64,000 bases of DNA from an uncultured Prevotella sp. GTDB taxonomy: Bacteria; Bacteroidota; Bacteroidia; Bacteroidales; Bacteroidaceae. Positions 61,601 through 64,000 of this stretch are shown here, in pieces. Both the position numbers and the translations under genes were made by a program. The DNA is taken from NCBI GenBank assembly GCA_900550365.1, contig URRR01000004.1, positions 62,001-126,000 on the forward strand, in the 5' to 3' direction. A model generated the notes under the pieces. That model ran no database searches. It was not told the origin of the DNA and saw nothing but the letters and a program-made list of their open reading frames with translations. Numbering within the stretch: position 1 is the first letter of the stretch; every line of letters begins with the position of its first letter.

Positions 61601-61803
61601 TTCAACAAGCACAAACAATGCTTCTCTTTGTCCGTAAACAGGCTAAAGCTGCAGACACTCCTAACCGAACAATGGGATATATATATTTGGGTGAAGTAAC
61701 ATTGGAAAGTTATCAAGGCAGTCGGCCAATGCAAATCGTATGGAAATTGAAAGATCCAATGCCCGGAGAGGTATATGAATATGCCGTGAAGTATGTTATA
61801 TGA
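58660..61803 (+). CDS. PLD-domain SF2 helicase with DUF3427 region
   Basis: A 1047-residue cytoplasmic protein. Residues about 130-290 form a phospholipase-D-like nuclease half with RLHAKAYIFLRDTKFHTAYI and GSSN (a single HxK motif, so activity would need a dimer). Residues about 320-680 are a superfamily 2 helicase: Walker A in VAATGTGKT, FDEAHHIVADS, LGLTATPERMD and the motif VI FGRGLRKAKGK. The remainder matches the DUF3427 type of C-terminal region. Low GC and an isolated position suggest horizontal origin. Proteins of this layout are widespread in bacteria and often suspected of defence or DNA repair roles; none is proven here. Confidence 0.88.
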   Translation: MTGIYEQIINQLFRYKLDNYERKIYHIGIKEIGKEEAIAYLSHYLYGIIQKLVIELVDTDGGVERSIRLINGIIKKLGTEFQMEHYEDDLIDASNSILTSIIDKTTCDYPDLQKYIQRITPVTTLTQCSLFTGSNYSVNMISELKKEILSSNEVRILVSFIRQSGVNLLLPELKKLTETGRKLKVITSTYMAATEYKAVKSLAKLPNTEIKISYNGDIDRLHAKAYIFLRDTKFHTAYIGSSNISKAALTEGLEWNIKVTQIELPQIMSMVNNTFETYWENKAFETFCLNRDDGKLKAALGISEQPAAGIDYSVLDLMEAREYQNDVLDKIEKERIYNNNWKNLVVAATGTGKTVIAAFDYKRFRENNKRANFLFVVHREEIIKQACATFRQVLNDPNFGDMWYGGHEASSYTHLFASKDLLNNRIDQMALPADYYDYIIFDEAHHIVADSYQKILHKFKPKILLGLTATPERMDAKDITTYFGNHISAEIRLDTALNNNLLAPFHYYDITDSVDLAEVRWEKGHYVPSELSKVYTANDQRTGIIFKAIEKYLPNYHDVRALCFCVDREHAKYMNAKFTLAGLKSDVLISDNAQSRNIEVRNLVQKKINYLFVVDMFNEGVDIPEIDTILFLRPTESLTIFLQQFGRGLRKAKGKTYLTVLDFVGHSRVEFNYMDRFRALIGRTSMSIKEEIESDFPHLPLNCHIQLEEKAKAYVLENIKGYINGFRKSRIISAIQHFTNDYDEPLSLSSFLRLTHVPIEKLYNGTTWNELLYLAGVRKSTSNLNIELSRAVNKKWLSTDSHSYFTFIHRLAACQFRIRESMLTDKEKKMALMFYYDLYDMAGKYFSLQAMFDNLSQDTIFINEVCEITTYLMNHCNALEKDDNSSLRNVLPLKLHGEYTKSQIQVAIGTSTLAKKSSNREGCERNVLNGTPLEAMFVDIIKDRAVGSNTNYNDFAQSNRKFHWETQNKVSPESPTAQKYIQQAQTMLLFVRKQAKAADTPNRTMGYIYLGEVTLESYQGSRPMQIVWKLKDPMPGEVYEYAVKYVI

Positions 61804-61842
61804 CAATATGATTATTAATAAACTATCATTGCCTATAAGCAC

Positions 61843-61875
61843 AAAAAGCGTGCAACTATTGAGCTGCACGCTTTT
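61843..61875. terminator. bidirectional terminator between helicase and dnaK
   Basis: AAAAGCGTGCA (61844-61854) and TGCACGCTTTT (61865-61875) form a perfect 11-bp stem with T tracts on both strands, placed between the convergent genes. Confidence 0.85.
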
Positions 61876-61908
61876 GCTTGCGATTTAGTATGTATTTACT
61901 TATCGGAA

Positions 61909-63840
61909 TCATTTGACCTCTTCAAAGTCGGCGTCCTGCACGTTGCTGTCGTCAGTTTTGCCGGTGTTCTGGCTCTGCTGGCCGGCATTTGCGTTATTGC
62001 CGGTGAAGCCTTGGCCTGCGTTAGGCTGTGCGCCGCCCGCGTTCTGGTACATCTGGGCACTGGCTGCCTGCATTACGCTGTTGAGGTTATTGATTGCGTT
62101 GTCTATTGACGTTACGTCACCACTCTTATGAGCGTCACGGAGCTGCTGGAGAGCTGACTCGATGTTCGACTTCTGATCGGCAGGAATCTTGTCGCCGTTG
62201 TCCTTCAGGAAGTTCTCAGTGGTGAATATCATTGAGTCTGCCTGATTCATCTTGTCAACGCGCTCACGCTCTTTCTTGTCGTTCTCGGCATTCTGCTCGG
62301 CCTCAGCCTTCATGCGGTTAATCTCGTCTTGTGTCAGACCAGATGAAGCCTCGATACGGATGGCCTGCTCCTTGCCGGTTGCCTTGTCTTTCGCGCTTAC
62401 GTTAAGGATACCGTTTGCGTCGATGTCGAACGTTACCTCAATCTGTGGAACGCCACGGCGTGCCGGAGCTATGCCCTCAAGGTTGAACTGACCGATACTC
62501 TTGTTCTGTGCAGCCATAGGACGCTCGCCCTGCAGTACGTGGATTGTTACGGCTGTCTGGTTGTCAACTGCGGTTGAGAATACCTCGCTCTTCTTGCAAG
62601 GAATAGTCGTGTTGGCGTCGATAAGCTTTGTCATTACGCCGCCCATTGTCTCAATACCGAGGGTAAGCGGAGTTACATCAAGCAGCACGATGTCGCCTAC
62701 ACCGCTCTCCTTGTTAAGGATTGCGCCCTGAATTGCAGCGCCGACGGCTACCACCTCGTCAGGGTTAACGCCCTTAGACGGTTCTTTGCCGAAGTAGTTC
62801 TTAACCAACTCCTGTACGGCAGGAATACGGCTTGAACCGCCCACGAGGATAACCTCGTCAATGTCTGATGTTGTCAGCTTGGCGTCACGTATCGCGTTCT
62901 GGCACGGAACGAGACAAGCCTGAATCAGAGAGTGAGCCAACTGCTCGAACTGAGCACGTGTCAGAGTCTTTACCAAGTGCTTGGGCACGCCGCCTTCAGC
63001 GGTGATATACGGCAGGTTGATTTCAGTTGAACTTGAGCTTGACAGCTCGATCTTAGCCTTCTCGGCAGCTTCCTTCAGACGCTGCATGGCCATCGGGTCT
63101 TTGCTCAGGTCGATACCCTCGTCAGCCTTGAAGCCGTTAACCAGCCAGTCGATGATTACCTGGTCGAAGTCATCACCTCCCAGGTGAGTATCGCCGTTAG
63201 TAGAGAGCACCTCAAACACGCCGCCGCCGAACTCAAGAATAGAGATATCGAATGTACCGCCACCAAGGTCGAACACGGCGATCTTCATGTCCTTGTTTGC
63301 CTTATCAACTCCGTAAGCCAGCGCTGCTGCCGTAGGCTCGTTTACTATACGGCGAACGTTAAGGCCTGCTATCTGTCCTGCCTCCTTCGTAGCCTGACGC
63401 TGAGAGTCAGAGAAGTAAGCCGGCACGGTAATGACAGCCTCTGTTACTTCCTGTCCGAGGTAGTCCTCAGCGGTTTTCTTCATTTTCTGAAGAATCATTG
63501 CAGAGATTTCCTGCGGAGTATATTTACGGCCCTCAATGTCAACACGGGGATAACCGCCTTCGTTGACAACGGTGAAAGGTACGCGCTCAGCCTCTTTACG
63601 GCTCTGCTCATAAGTCTCACCCATGAAGCGCTTGATTGAATATACGGTGTTCTTCGGGTTTGTGATAGCCTGACGTTTAGCCGGGTCACCAATCTTACGC
63701 TCACCGTCCTTAACGAAACCCACTACTGAAGGAGTGGTACGTTTGCCTTCGCTGTTAGCTATTACAACAGGTTCGTTGCCTTCAAATACGGCAACGCAAG
63801 AGTTTGTAGTTCCTAAGTCAATTCCAATAATCTTTCCCAT
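61909..63840 (-). CDS. dnaK: molecular chaperone DnaK (Hsp70)
   Basis: A 643-residue Hsp70. ATPase-domain signatures: IGIDLGTTNSCVAVFEG (residues 4-20), IAVFDLGGGTFDISIL and VILVGGSSRIPAVQELV; the substrate-binding domain follows (DVTPLTLGIETMGGVM) and a glycine/asparagine/glutamine-rich tail ends with VQDADFEEVK. It folds and refolds proteins with DnaJ and GrpE, which are not in the window. Full length, with the start at the standard MGKIIGIDLG. Confidence 0.98.
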   Translation of the reverse strand: MGKIIGIDLGTTNSCVAVFEGNEPVVIANSEGKRTTPSVVGFVKDGERKIGDPAKRQAITNPKNTVYSIKRFMGETYEQSRKEAERVPFTVVNEGGYPRVDIEGRKYTPQEISAMILQKMKKTAEDYLGQEVTEAVITVPAYFSDSQRQATKEAGQIAGLNVRRIVNEPTAAALAYGVDKANKDMKIAVFDLGGGTFDISILEFGGGVFEVLSTNGDTHLGGDDFDQVIIDWLVNGFKADEGIDLSKDPMAMQRLKEAAEKAKIELSSSSSTEINLPYITAEGGVPKHLVKTLTRAQFEQLAHSLIQACLVPCQNAIRDAKLTTSDIDEVILVGGSSRIPAVQELVKNYFGKEPSKGVNPDEVVAVGAAIQGAILNKESGVGDIVLLDVTPLTLGIETMGGVMTKLIDANTTIPCKKSEVFSTAVDNQTAVTIHVLQGERPMAAQNKSIGQFNLEGIAPARRGVPQIEVTFDIDANGILNVSAKDKATGKEQAIRIEASSGLTQDEINRMKAEAEQNAENDKKERERVDKMNQADSMIFTTENFLKDNGDKIPADQKSNIESALQQLRDAHKSGDVTSIDNAINNLNSVMQAASAQMYQNAGGAQPNAGQGFTGNNANAGQQSQNTGKTDDSNVQDADFEEVK

Positions 63841-64000
63841 AATTATTTCGTTTTTTATTATTTATCATTATTATTCGGTTGTATGGTTACATGGCTTTAA
63901 CCAAATCATAAACCACTTACTCCTCAACAAAACGTATGCCAATGACAGAGTCGTGCCATTGATGCTGACATTTTGGCGCAATGTTTTTGGAGTATTGATG

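Overview
The window looks like a chromosomal segment from a member of the Bacteroidales, most likely Prevotellaceae. Evidence: promoters of the Bacteroidetes type (-7 box TAnnTTTG, often followed by GC) lie upstream of many genes; translation starts generally lack Shine-Dalgarno sequences; and the gene families (PorT-like barrel, ExbB-ExbD-ExbD-TonB operon with a PBP-like lipoprotein and a TPR protein, GH26/GH130/epimerase mannan module) are typical of the group. No species is claimed.

Layout. 1-8.7 kb: periplasmic metallophosphatase, PorT-like barrel, small 2[4Fe-4S] ferredoxin with its own promoter and palindrome, membrane metallophosphoesterase, waaA, gltX, and an HD-domain membrane protein of the PgpH type. 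8.7-11.7 kb: an AT-rich island with a decayed IS982-family element, a DUF6602 nuclease-like gene, an unknown membrane protein, and a second IS982 end fragment. 11.7-22.6 kb: TonB energising operon (exbB, two exbD, tonB, PBP lipoprotein, TPR), an aminotransferase, ribBA, an LptF/G permease and a START-like protein. 22.7-39.8 kb: a tRNA with anticodon CAU, then a complete beta-mannan utilisation locus: GH5, GH3, two esterases, a cellobiose/mannobiose 2-epimerase, a GPH sugar transporter, GH130 mannosylglucose phosphorylase, GH26, an AraC regulator and GH36. No SusC/SusD pair is present. 40.0-54.3 kb: three AraC-type-regulated redox/detoxification modules rich in aldo/keto reductases, flavodoxins, carboxymuconolactone-decarboxylase-like proteins and amidohydrolases. 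54.4-57.9 kb: oxyR-ahpC-ahpF with a recognisable OxyR-like operator. 58.0-61.8 kb: an AT-rich PLD-SF2 helicase-DUF3427 gene. 61.9-63.8 kb: dnaK.

How the parts work together. The mannan locus can cut (gluco/galacto)mannan (GH26, GH5), remove galactose (GH36) and acetyl groups (two SGNH/SASA esterases), import short oligosaccharides (GPH symporter), epimerise mannobiose to mannosylglucose (epimerase) and phosphorolyse it (GH130); GH3 removes terminal beta-glucose. Promoters of GH5, GH26 and GH36 each carry two direct half-sites 21 bp apart at exactly -48 and -27 from the -7 box, pointing to one regulon under the local AraC protein. The redox modules show a similar fixed architecture with a different motif (-58 and -37).

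The most unusual structures are non-coding. (1) Seven intergenic clusters of a palindromic core (AAAAGGCCGTCTTTT and relatives) are repeated with a 22-nt period, all near gene 3' ends. (2) Three long inverted repeats are built from simple repeats. (3) An 81-bp direct repeat brackets a 5.2-kb block inserted between an amidohydrolase gene and its convergent AraC gene, with the decayed start of an RteA-like sensor kinase inside the block. (4) A symmetric four-copy 9-mer array lies upstream of the helicase gene.
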